Shown here piece by piece: positions 56,617 to 64,000 of a DNA stretch of 64,000 bases (positions are counted from its first letter, which is position 1; every line of letters starts with the position of its first letter). This stretch comes from Arcticibacter sp041902385 (lineage in GTDB: Bacteria; Bacteroidota; Bacteroidia; Sphingobacteriales; Sphingobacteriaceae): the NCBI RefSeq assembly GCF_041902385.1, contig NZ_CP169244.1:4030001-4094000 (forward strand), in the 5' to 3' direction. Position numbers and translations under genes: made by a program. The notes under the pieces were generated by a model that had not been told where the DNA came from, made no database searches, and saw only the letters and a program-made list of their open reading frames with translations.

Positions 56617-59600
56617 ATGAGTAAACATCTCGACATGAAAAACGAGGCAGCAAGGCTTCAAGCATTGCAGGCTTACCAAATACTGGACAGCCTGCCGGCA
56701 CGCGAATTCGACCGACTCACGCAGTTAGCTGCTGTGATATGCGACACTCCCATCTCGTTGGTCTCACTCGTAGATAAAGAGCGAGATTGGTTTAAGTCTA
56801 AAGTGGGGATAGACGTCTGTGAAATCAGCAGGGATTTAGCCTTCTGCCATTATACAGTCCAGGAGTTTCAACCGCTTGAAGTGGAGGATGCAACCAAAGA
56901 CCCTCGCTTTAGAAACAATCCGTTAGTAACGGGGGAACCGCATTTACGCTACTATTTCGGAATTCCGCTAACTGACCCTGATGGTCATAACTTAGGCACT
57001 TTATGTGTGATCGACTATCGTTCCAGACACCTCAGCGAATCTCAAAAAGAATGTGTCACAATGCTCGCACAGGCTGCCATAGATTTGATTGTAGAACAAA
57101 GAAGCAAAGAAGAACTAAGGCATTTCCAAACCCTGTTTCATCTTTCACAGAACATCATTTGCTTGCTGGACTCTCAGGGAGTACTTAGGAAAGTTAATCC
57201 AGCTTTTGGAGATATGCTGGGATGGGGTGCGGACGCGCTCGCTGACAAGACAATATACGATCTTATTCACCCGCTTGACAGAACTGTAATGAAACGGGTG
57301 CTTGAAAGAGTACATGACGGTAATTCCTCAGAATTTGCGACACGAGTACGGTGCAATGATGGCAGCCAGAAGACCATCCAATGGGCGACAACCGGCGAGC
57401 GGCAGACCGGCTTCTTATTCGCCATAGGGCGTGATATTACCAAAGAGCAGGAGAAAGACGCTCTGCTGCGCATTTCAGAAAACCGCTTCCGGTCTTTCTT
57501 TGAAAACTCCCAGGGTCTGATGTGTACACACGATCTTACCGGTACTGTATTAAGCGTTAATGTGGCTGGTGCACGAATACTCGGGTATCTGCCAAGCGAG
57601 CTGATTGGGCGGAATCTTGCTGAGATTATACATCCGGCCTATCTCGATAATTTAAAAGAATACCAGCGCTTAATCCTAGAAAGAGGTCAGGCATCCGGGC
57701 TAATGCACACTAGAAAAACAGACGGCTCCGTCCTTATTTGGTTATACAATAACGTGCTGGAGGTAGATGCAGAAGGCAATACCTACGTTATTGGCAATGC
57801 GGTCGACATCACAGAGAGGCATTATCTTGAAAACGATCTGAAACGTACTAAAGTACAGCTCGAGGAAACCAATGAGGTGGCACGTATTGGAACCTGGGAA
57901 CTCGACCTGCAGAGTAATGATTTGTACTGGTCACCGGTAACTAAAGCTATTCACGGCGTCGCCCCGGATTACCGCCCGGATTATGAACAGGCACTGGAAT
58001 TTTACCAGGGTCAGCATCGGGAAGATATCCTCCAGACCATACAGAACGCCATTGACACCGGTAACCCTTATGACGTCGAACTCCAGATTGTCGACACATC
58101 AGGTAAGTCGCTATGGGTCAGAACTATTGGAAAACCTGAATTCGAAAATGGCGTTTGCACTCGTCTTTACGGCACCTTTCAGGATATTAATAAAAAAAGG
58201 AAAGCGAGCTTCTCCTTGTCAACGAAAAGCTTCGGCTTGCGGCTTTCGTCGAGCATTCTCCGGCAGCCGTCGCTATGCTCGATACCGAACTGAGGTACGT
58301 AGTAGTCAGTAAGCGCTGGCGAGAGGACTATCACATTTCCGATGTTATCGGCAGGTCACAATATGAGGTATTTCCTAGCCTGTCAGAAAAGTGGCGGGCA
58401 CTTTCGAACGCTGCCCTTCATGGTCAAAGCGCCAGAGGTAACGAAGACAAATGGCAGCCTGACGGATTGGACCACGATCTTTACCTTCGCTGGGAGATCC
58501 TTCCCTGGTACCAGTATGATGGCAGCATCGGAGGGGTGATGGTGTTCACAGAAGATGTTACGGCAAGCTGTGTTCAACGTGAAGAACTTAAAAGGGCAAA
58601 GATTCATGCTGAGCAGGCAAGCGTGGCCAAGTCAGAATTTTTAGCAAATATGAGCCATGAAATCCGTACCCCCTTGAACGGTGTCATCGGCTTTACAGAT
58701 CTCGTCCTCAAGACCGACTTAAGCGGAACTCAACAGCAATACCTTTCCATCGTAAACCAGTCTGCTAACCAACTCCTTAGCATCATCAATGACATCCTCG
58801 ATTTTTCCAAAATCGAAGCTGGCAAACTGGAACTAGATATCGAACAAGCAAACATCTTCGACATCAGCAGTCAGGCCGCCGACATAGTAACCTATCAGGT
58901 GCAGAAGAAAGGACTGGAAATGCTTTTGAATATCCCTGCAAATCTTCCAACCTTTATATGGACCGACTCGGTACGTCTCAAGCAAATCCTGGTTAACCTA
59001 CTCGGGAACGCTGTGAAGTTCACAGAAAAGGGAGAAATCGAGTTAAAAATCGCTGCTCTGAGCGACGTAGATCAGCCTTATGTTGATTTTCGGTTTGAGG
59101 TAAGGGACACGGGGATCGGGATCAAAGAAGAGAAACAGGAAAAAATTTTCGAGGCGTTTTCCCAGGAAGACGCTTCCACTACCAAACGTTATGGCGGGAC
59201 TGGGCTCGGACTCACAATATCGAACAAACTCCTCGGCATGATGGGCAGTAAGCTTCAGCTTCGCAGTAAACCAGGCAAGGGCAGCTGCTTCTTCTTTGAC
59301 GTACGCTTAAAAGCAGAAAAAGGAGAACCTGTTTCGGAAAAGAGCTTAAACCACATTAAGAGAGTCTTAATTGTGGACGACAATCAGAATAACCGCGAAA
59401 TACTGCGCCAGCTCTTGCGCCTTCACAACATCGATTCGCACGAAGCCACTAATGGATTTGAAGCACTGCAACTGATCGCTAAGCAAAACCAATATGATGC
59501 TATACTGATGGACTACCAAATGCCGTTCATGGACGGTATTGAAACTGTTCGAAAAATCAGGGATAACTTCAAAGGAGCACCGGCGGATCTGCCGGTCATA

Positions 59601-60509
59601 TTACAGCACAGCTCTTCTGACGACGATTATCTGCTACAAGCTTGTAGAGAGCTCAACATCACGAGACGAATTGTTAAGCCTATCAAAAAGCAGGAACTAT
59701 ATGATGCGTTGTACCGGCTATCCGCTCCCTTGACTGAAAATACAGAAAAGCGTTCTCCATTAAGCAGTGCGCTAGACAATCGCGATATAAGTATTCTAGT
59801 AGTTGAAGACAATCAGGTTAACAAGCTACTAGCTAAAACCATTCTGCAAAGAATTGCGCCGAATGCTACTATTTTCGAGGCTAGCAACGGAGCTGAGGCC
59901 GTGGAACTACATGAGAAAGTAGACCTCATTCTGATGGACATTCAGATGCCATTGATGAACGGTTATGAAGCTACCCAAAGAATACGCGTTGCAGAAACAA
60001 CCAGGAGAGTGCCGATCATTGCGCTTACTGCCGGCAACGTGAAGGGTGAGAAAGAAAAATGTCTTGCTGCAGGCATGGACGACTTTGTTGCCAAACCATT
60101 TGTAGAGGACAATATTCGGCAGGTATTCTCCGTGTGGCTACCGGCCTCGTCCCCTGGCACCAATCCTGTCCACGAAAATGACTCGCAAGACTCACACTTT
60201 GATATTGGTACCGTAGAGCGCATGGTCGATGGGGACAATGATTTAACAAGAGAACTTTTAGGTCTGGCCCGCACAGAACTTCAAAACTCTGCCCTGCAAC
60301 TAGCAAGCGTAGCAGACGTCGAATCCCTGGCAAGAATAGGACATAAGCTATACGGCACTGCAATAAGTGCCGGCATGCCAGTCCTGGCAAGCTTGTCCTC
60401 CCAGCTTGAAACAACGAAAGAAACACGGGAAAGGAGCCAGTGTCTTGTAGAGAAAATCGACCTGGAAATAAGTAGAATAATATTGTTAATAGATCAGCAT
60501 TTGCATTAG
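56617..60509 (+). pseudogene. Hybrid sensor kinase GAF-PAS4-HisKA-HATPase-REC-REC-Hpt, one frameshift
   Basis: Full-length product about 1297 residues. Domains in order: GAF (about 25-165), PAS (170-290), PAS (290-410), PAS (410-526), PAS (540-645), HisKA with SHEIRTPLNGVIGF (His about 681), HATPase with NLLGNAVKFTEKG and DTGIGIKEEKQ, REC1 with phospho-Asp in ILMDYQMPFMDG (about 966), REC2 with LILMDIQMPLMNG (about 1108) and Hpt with IGHKLYGTAISAG (His about 1243). The frame breaks at an A7 run 58192-58198, where A8 restores QDINKKKESELLLVNEKLRL. All relay residues are present, so one protein holds a full His-Asp-His phosphorelay. Membrane helices are not seen: it senses inside the cell. Confidence 0.92.
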
Positions 60510-60621
60510 GTTCGGTTTGCTGATCACATTTCGATAAAGTTTTGATGCCCCGTCTTACAGCACAAAGATAACTGACGAGCTTTAGTAATTTTTACGGATT
60601 CCCGTAATCGCTCCAATTCGT

Positions 60622-61284
60622 TCAGATAATACCCATGTCTTTGCAGAAGGCAACAAGCTGCTCGTTCTTGGAAAACCCAAGAGCTTCCTTCATCCGTCTG
60701 AGCCGTTTTTCTACACTGCTCAAGCCTGAAGGCGTGATCAGATTCTCCTTCAAATAGTTCGGAATGTCCTTTTGTCTCATCCCCTGAGATAATAACAGCA
60801 CGATCAGAATATCGAACTCTGTAAAATCGTAAGTATTCTTTTGCTTGATCATGAGTCTGAGTTCAGGAGGAAAATAGCGCCGATTTCTCGCAATATTCTC
60901 CAGAGCGAGACGTAACTCATGTGTATCGTTGTGTCCCCTCCTGACGTATCCGTCAACATTCAAGTCGTTGAACAGCTTTTCAATTACAGCCGCCTTGCTC
61001 TCCCTTGAAAAAACGAGCACCTTCAGATCGGGCTGTATTTGCCTTGCAGCAGCTATCAACCCCTGCCCCCCGCCTGTCTTTTGTATTTGCCCCTCTTCCC
61101 GAAGGCTCAGGTCTGTAATAAGCAGGTCATACGGATCTTCCTCAACCCGCTCTGCTATTTTGACTAAAGCATCTTCAATATGGTGGGCCTCGTCGGTCGC
61201 GGCGATCCCAAAGTTGGCAAGTGTTTTTCGAATGGTTAGACTTGTATTTTCGTAGTCTTCTGCTAGTAGTACGTTCTTCAGCAT
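60622..61284 (-). CDS. Response regulator, LuxR-like HTH output
   Basis: A 220-residue receiver plus HTH. The N-terminal domain has acidic Asp pair in LLAEDYEN and phospho-Asp in LLITDLSL; the conserved Lys is not evident (RRGHND). The C-terminal HTH (YDFTEFDILIVLLLSQGMRQKDIPNYLKENLITPSGLSSVEKRLRRMKEAL) resembles LuxR/NarL types. ATG 61284 starts the receiver; upstream reading would add a poorly conserved stretch. Convergent with the hybrid kinase gene, so a partner by location only. Confidence 0.82.
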   Translation of the reverse strand: MLKNVLLAEDYENTSLTIRKTLANFGIAATDEAHHIEDALVKIAERVEEDPYDLLITDLSLREEGQIQKTGGGQGLIAAARQIQPDLKVLVFSRESKAAVIEKLFNDLNVDGYVRRGHNDTHELRLALENIARNRRYFPPELRLMIKQKNTYDFTEFDILIVLLLSQGMRQKDIPNYLKENLITPSGLSSVEKRLRRMKEALGFSKNEQLVAFCKDMGII

Positions 61285-61837
61285 TTTGATTATCGTGCAA
61301 TCAGGAAAAAGGAATAGGTGTACAATTCTCTCTTCCGCGCCAAAACTAATAGACGCACGCAAATCTTTTGTACGGTTTCCCGTATTTCTACCAACATTTA
61401 CCGGGCGAACTCCTGCACGTTCTCTCCGCTCCGGACTGACAGGCCTTCTTAAATTTCTCCAGCAGCCTAAAAGAGATGAAAGCCTAGGCGTAGCTTTTTA
61501 AATTTAAGGATCTTGAGCGTAAAGTGTTTAAACAGCGGCTCTGGTCCTGTTTCCGCTTTTGTACATGTTGCAACTCGTCAAAAACAGCTTCTTGCACGGT
61601 TCTAGCCAGTCTCAATCTTCTGTCGTTTCAATTAATACAATCCTATGCCGCTTTTTAGAGGCAAAAGGACAGTTTGCGCCATTCACTGCTGATCCGGCAT
61701 AATGCCTAAACGCCGTGGCTCAGGCAAAAGGACAGTTGTGGCGTTTCTGTTTCTAATCGTGTCTTAATGCCTAAACGCTGTGGCTCCCGGCAAAAGGACA
61801 GTGTGTACCGTTTGAGGGGTGCAAACACGCGCAAGCT
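61285..61837. other. Gene-free stretch with tandem repeat
   Basis: No gene. The right part (61660-61801) is a tandem repeat, listed separately. The left part shows no repeat, hairpin or promoter I can support. Confidence 0.4.
61660..61801 (+). repeat. Three-copy tandem repeat, about 64-bp period
   Basis: GGCAAAAGGACAG occurs at 61660, 61723 and 61789. Between copies AATGCCTAAACGCYGTGGCTC recurs at 61701 and 61765. Copies differ by a few bases. No hairpin within the unit is obvious and no gene overlaps it. Confidence 0.75.
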
Positions 61838-62140
61838 CTAATTCCCCGCGAATGGGGTGCCGAACAGCCCCACAGCCAGTTCAACCCAAACAACTAGCAA
61901 AACAGCCAGAACGAGCGCACAAAGAAGAAACCGGCTTCGCGGCCTCGTCACTTTCCTGAGCACCAGTTCGCAGACAAGGCCTGTTCCTAGCAACATTACC
62001 GAAGCAATGGCAAAATCGGACGCTGTCCAGTTCACGTCACTAGTGAACTGCATTGCTAAAAAGGGCATGAGCAGTAAAGCCACCGCTCCTGCCATAATCA
62101 TCATTAGTCTTCTGTTTTGCACGATCATACTATTCATCAT
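61838..62140 (-). CDS. Small membrane protein under a twin palindromic operator
   Basis: A 100-residue protein with three hydrophobic helices (AGAVALLLMPFLAMQF, DFAIASVMLLGTGLVCEL, FLLCALVLAVLLVVWVELAVG) ending in FGTPFAGN. I recall relatives in many Bacteroidota, but no function is known to me. The promoter TTG-N19-TAGCTTTG is exact and is overlapped by two palindromes. ATG 62140 or ATG 62128 may start the protein. It is monocistronic. Confidence 0.75.
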   Translation of the reverse strand: MMNSMIVQNRRLMMIMAGAVALLLMPFLAMQFTSDVNWTASDFAIASVMLLGTGLVCELVLRKVTRPRSRFLLCALVLAVLLVVWVELAVGLFGTPFAGN

Positions 62141-62147
62141 AAATTCT

Positions 62148-62163
62148 ACTTTGTGTTACAAAG
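62148..62163. promoter_or_regulatory. Operator 1 palindrome
   Basis: ACTTTGT-GTT-ACAAAG: arms CTTTGT and ACAAAG, overlapping the -7 box and the start point of the small membrane protein gene. Confidence 0.55.
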
Positions 62164-62188
62164 CTAATTATAATACTTTGTATTTCAA
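62159..62188 (-). promoter_or_regulatory. Exact Bacteroidota promoter
   Basis: On the minus strand TTG (62186-62188), 19 bases, TAGCTTTG (62159-62166). Reads into the gene ending at 61838, with a short leader of about 12 bases. Confidence 0.65.
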
Positions 62189-62191
62189 AGT
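62175..62191. promoter_or_regulatory. Operator 2 palindrome
   Basis: ACTTTG-TATTT-CAAAGT, a perfect six-base-arm inverted repeat covering the -33 element. Same arms as operator 1, centre to centre about 27 bases. Confidence 0.55.
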
Positions 62192-62344
62192 TCTTTCTAC
62201 TATAAAATTCTCAAATCAAACATGCTCTTACTACTCCCCGGCAACCGGTTTGGGCAAAATCGTACCTGTCTCTGTCCTGATTATTACCTCGGCCGTACCT
62301 TGGCCGTCACTTTTTCTGCTAATTTTCTACGTCCTGCAAATCCG

Positions 62345-62530
62345 GCGACGAAGCGGAGACGGCAAAACGACGAAGCCGAGACGAAGAAACGACGAAGCGG
62401 AGACGAAGAAACGACGAAGCAGCGACGAAGAAACGACGAAGCAGGAACGAACGAGGAACGAACCAGAAACGAAGCAGAAGCGAAGAAAGGACGAAAAAAC
62501 GACGGCAAACTGTCGAAGAACAAGCGAAGA
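62345..62530 (+). repeat. 22-bp tandem repeat, purine-rich
   Basis: ACGACGAAGC plus a 12-base GAGACGAAGAA-type tail repeats with a 22-base period at least four times from 62365 to 62460 and fades to degenerate GAAGCGAAGAA-like units up to 62530. Because 22 is not a multiple of three, every frame is open through it; the long frames on both strands here are repeat artefacts. No other gene is seen in 62192-62850. Confidence 0.7.
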
Positions 62531-62853
62531 ACAGTAAAAGACCAAACGAACGGGGGTATCAGCACACGTCGAAACGATGAGAGCAGGGAGGTCCAAATAA
62601 GGCTGGAATGTGCTCAAATAAGTGTGTCTAATTAAAGAATAGATTAGCTCGACATAGGATGGGTCGTGATCCACACGAAGTGTCAGGGTTTGAAAGCTAC
62701 TTGTAGAAACAGGCATTTAGCAGTGATCCGGGAAGTGGATCAGCGACTAAAAACAGCCGCTGGCCTGAAGCGTCAGGAACAAAGCGCCGTTACGAAAGCA
62801 ATCCCTCAGAATATGCATACCTGCGGCGATCATGCGCGTTCTATCATGAAGAA

Positions 62854-62871
62854 AGCCGGCTCGGGCCGGCT
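62854..62871. terminator. Hairpin after the Pro/Thr-rich protein gene
   Basis: AGCCGGC-TCGG-GCCGGCT stem. On the minus strand a pyrimidine-rich TTTCTTC follows, so it may end the transcript of the gene at 62898-63272. Confidence 0.5.
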
Positions 62872-62897
62872 CTCTCATAATATATGATACGTAATCC

Positions 62898-63272
62898 TTA
62901 TCCCATCGGGCTTGACGACCCAGAAGAGCCAGGTGACGGAGTAGATGTTGGTCCCGGTGAGGGCGTAGATGTCGGTCCGGGGTTAGGAGTTGGTGTTGGT
63001 GTTGGCGTCGGACTAGGAGTCGGTGTTGGACTCGGAGTTGGAGTTGGCGACGGTGTAGGGTCCGGCGTCGGGGTTGGATTTGGCGTTGGAGTCGGGTTCG
63101 GAGTCGGACTTGGCGTTGGAGTCGGACTTGGCGCCGGGGTACGACTTGTGTCCGTGGTGTCCTGAAGTACAACGTTAGGATCCATTGAACTCACCCGGTT
63201 CGTGTTCACTTTCGGATTTGTAAAGGCCAGTGCCACTAAGGGAACCAGCGCAAAGAAAATTGGCTTTCTCAT
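62898..63272 (-). CDS. Secreted Pro/Thr-rich repeat protein
   Basis: A 124-residue exported protein: a signal peptide (MRKPIFFALVPLVALAF) and then from about residue 46 a run of PTP, PSP and NPTPTP units that fill the rest, ending GSSGSSSPMG. Such Pro/Thr-rich tails are typical linkers or extended stalks; no domain is attached here. The reading on the opposite strand, VGVG-type, is a by-product of the same repeat. Upstream of it lies the MarR regulator on the other strand. Confidence 0.65.
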   Translation of the reverse strand: MRKPIFFALVPLVALAFTNPKVNTNRVSSMDPNVVLQDTTDTSRTPAPSPTPTPSPTPNPTPTPNPTPTPDPTPSPTPTPSPTPTPSPTPTPTPTPNPGPTSTPSPGPTSTPSPGSSGSSSPMG

Positions 63273-63392
63273 AACTAATGTTTTTTATAGGTGCTTAAGG
63301 TGGTTCAAAAACCGTTCCACTGTCGGCCATCCGGGCAAAAGATATAAAAAATCCCTTCTGTAAGCCGGAACGCAAACAATTTGTTATTTTAG

Positions 63393-63410
63393 TAGTTGCT
63401 TAGGAAACTA
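63393..63410. promoter_or_regulatory. Candidate MarR operator
   Basis: TAGTTGC-TTAG-GAAACTA: seven-base arms with one mismatch, four bases before the marR-type start. Consistent with autoregulation. Confidence 0.45.
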
Positions 63411-63414
63411 AAAA

Positions 63415-63858
63415 ATGAAAGCCCACGACGAAGACATCTATAACTTTATCATTGGCCGCACCAGCCTGCTCGTCAACCGCATTCTGCTTCGTACTTTCAG
63501 GAAACATGATCTTGACATCACTATGGAGCAGTGGTCAATCCTGGAGATCCTCTGGAAGAAAGACGGTTGTACTCAGCAAGAATTGGGGCAACGTACATTC
63601 AGAGAGAAGGCCGGCATTACCCGTCTGCTGGATAAACTTGAGGAACAGAACCTTATCGTTCGGGTTCCCGACCGTATTGACCGCAGGGTACGCTTTGTGT
63701 ATCTTACTGCCAAAGGCAAGTCAATTGAAGAAATTTCGACTGCGATAGTTAAGGAGACTTATGAGCACGCGATCGGTAACATTGGGGAGGAAGAAATGGC
63801 GGTATGCAAGAAGGTGCTTAATCAGGTTTATCAGAACCTTCACGACGCAGAAATTTAG
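63415..63858 (+). CDS. MarR-family transcriptional regulator
   Basis: A 147-residue winged-helix regulator: DITMEQWSILEILWKKDGCTQQELGQRTFREKAGITRLLDKLEEQNLIVRVPDRIDRRVRFVYLTAKG is the MarR domain with recognition helix and wing. Dimerisation helices flank it. A palindrome lies in the promoter. Targets unknown; divergent from the Pro/Thr-rich protein gene, which may be one of them. Confidence 0.9.
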   Translation: MKAHDEDIYNFIIGRTSLLVNRILLRTFRKHDLDITMEQWSILEILWKKDGCTQQELGQRTFREKAGITRLLDKLEEQNLIVRVPDRIDRRVRFVYLTAKGKSIEEISTAIVKETYEHAIGNIGEEEMAVCKKVLNQVYQNLHDAEI

Positions 63859-63966
63859 TTGCATAGCAAACGGTATGTCTCCCTAGTTTGAGTCGGCCCC
63901 AGGCCGAAGGTCTGACATTTTACAACGCATTGACGAGTGTTACAGGCAAAAGCAACTGATAAGCCT

Positions 63967-63974
63967 TATCTTTG
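63967..63974 (+). promoter_or_regulatory. -7 box at the window end
   Basis: TATCTTTG matches TAnnTTTG; a start codon lies ten bases further. No -33 TTG is in place. Confidence 0.3.
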
Positions 63975-63983
63975 CAGCTCAAT

Positions 63984-64000
63984 ATGAGCAAGCACGGAAG
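63984..64000 (+). CDS. Possible start of a gene cut by the window end
   Basis: ATG AGC AAG CAC GGA at 63984, ten bases after a -7 box. Only five full codons are visible, so no product can be named. Confidence 0.25.

Noticed and set aside
61660..61801. CRISPR array
   Set aside because: Only three units, the sequence between repeats is also repeated, and there are no cas genes.
62222..62635. Long open frames on both strands in the purine-rich repeat
   Set aside because: They follow from a 22-base stop-free unit, differ in every frame, and have no domain, signal or start context.
62884..63165. Plus-strand VGVG-rich frame
   Set aside because: It is the complement of the Pro/Thr-rich coding repeat, which has a signal peptide and a better start on the minus strand.

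Overview
The window looks like chromosomal DNA of a free-living member of the Bacteroidota, most likely Sphingobacteriales and close to Pedobacter. The evidence is the gene repertoire (DUF2723 membrane protein, GIN-domain lipoprotein, CtlX, a short arginine decarboxylase, NodT-type outer-membrane lipoproteins with RND pumps) and several exact TAnnTTTG -7 boxes, the element typical of that phylum. I see no rRNA, tRNA, CRISPR array, phage, insertion sequence or plasmid gene. The taxonomy is inference from these features only.

Layout. 1-6.6 kb: an RND efflux operon whose permease is fused in frame to its outer-membrane channel, ended by a perfect 24-bp hairpin. 6.6-7.9 kb: phnA, a short hypothetical gene, and copies of a palindromic repeat. 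7.9-13.7 kb: an arginine neighbourhood (argS, divergent from arginine deiminase, ctlX and an arginine decarboxylase). 14-18.1 kb: an RluA-type pseudouridine synthase, then a cobalamin riboswitch in front of the anaerobic ribonucleotide reductase genes nrdD (frameshifted) and nrdG. 18.2-22.4 kb: an oxidative pentose-phosphate operon rpiB-gnd-zwf-pgl. 22.7-27.8 kb: two AraC-type regulators (both frameshifted), a VOC protein, a GIN lipoprotein, a porin-like protein and a candidate tiny RNA. 27.9-34.7 kb: a second, conventional RND operon with a TetR-type regulator and three matching candidate operators. 35-39.7 kb: lrgAB, an aldo/keto reductase, an SDR oxidoreductase and an SMP-30 protein. 39.7-40.2 kb: a cluster of the palindromic repeat. 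40.2-50.8 kb: an interrupted DUF2723 gene, a response regulator, surE, a lipid-kinase homologue, a Rieske membrane protein, glgX, a lipoprotein, a short LptD-like remnant and a secreted esterase. 50.9-56.3 kb: a LysR regulator divergent from an ABC/HlyD/TolC export operon whose ABC subunit has a degenerate nucleotide-binding domain. 56.6-61.3 kb: a large hybrid sensor kinase and a response regulator. 61.3-64 kb: tandem repeats, a small membrane protein under a twin palindromic operator, a Pro/Thr-rich secreted protein, a MarR regulator and the probable start of one more gene.

Several stretches work as units. The two RND operons and the ABC triad are envelope export machines. Arginine deiminase plus CtlX would take arginine to ornithine through citrulline. 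The pentose-phosphate operon supplies NADPH and pentoses, and nrdDG supplies deoxynucleotides under B12 control.

Quality caveat. Seven genes are broken, most by what looks like loss of one base in a short homopolymer (A4-A7, or C3 to C2). That many lesions of one kind point to sequence error more than to gene decay. I annotate those genes at full extent and give each lesion position.
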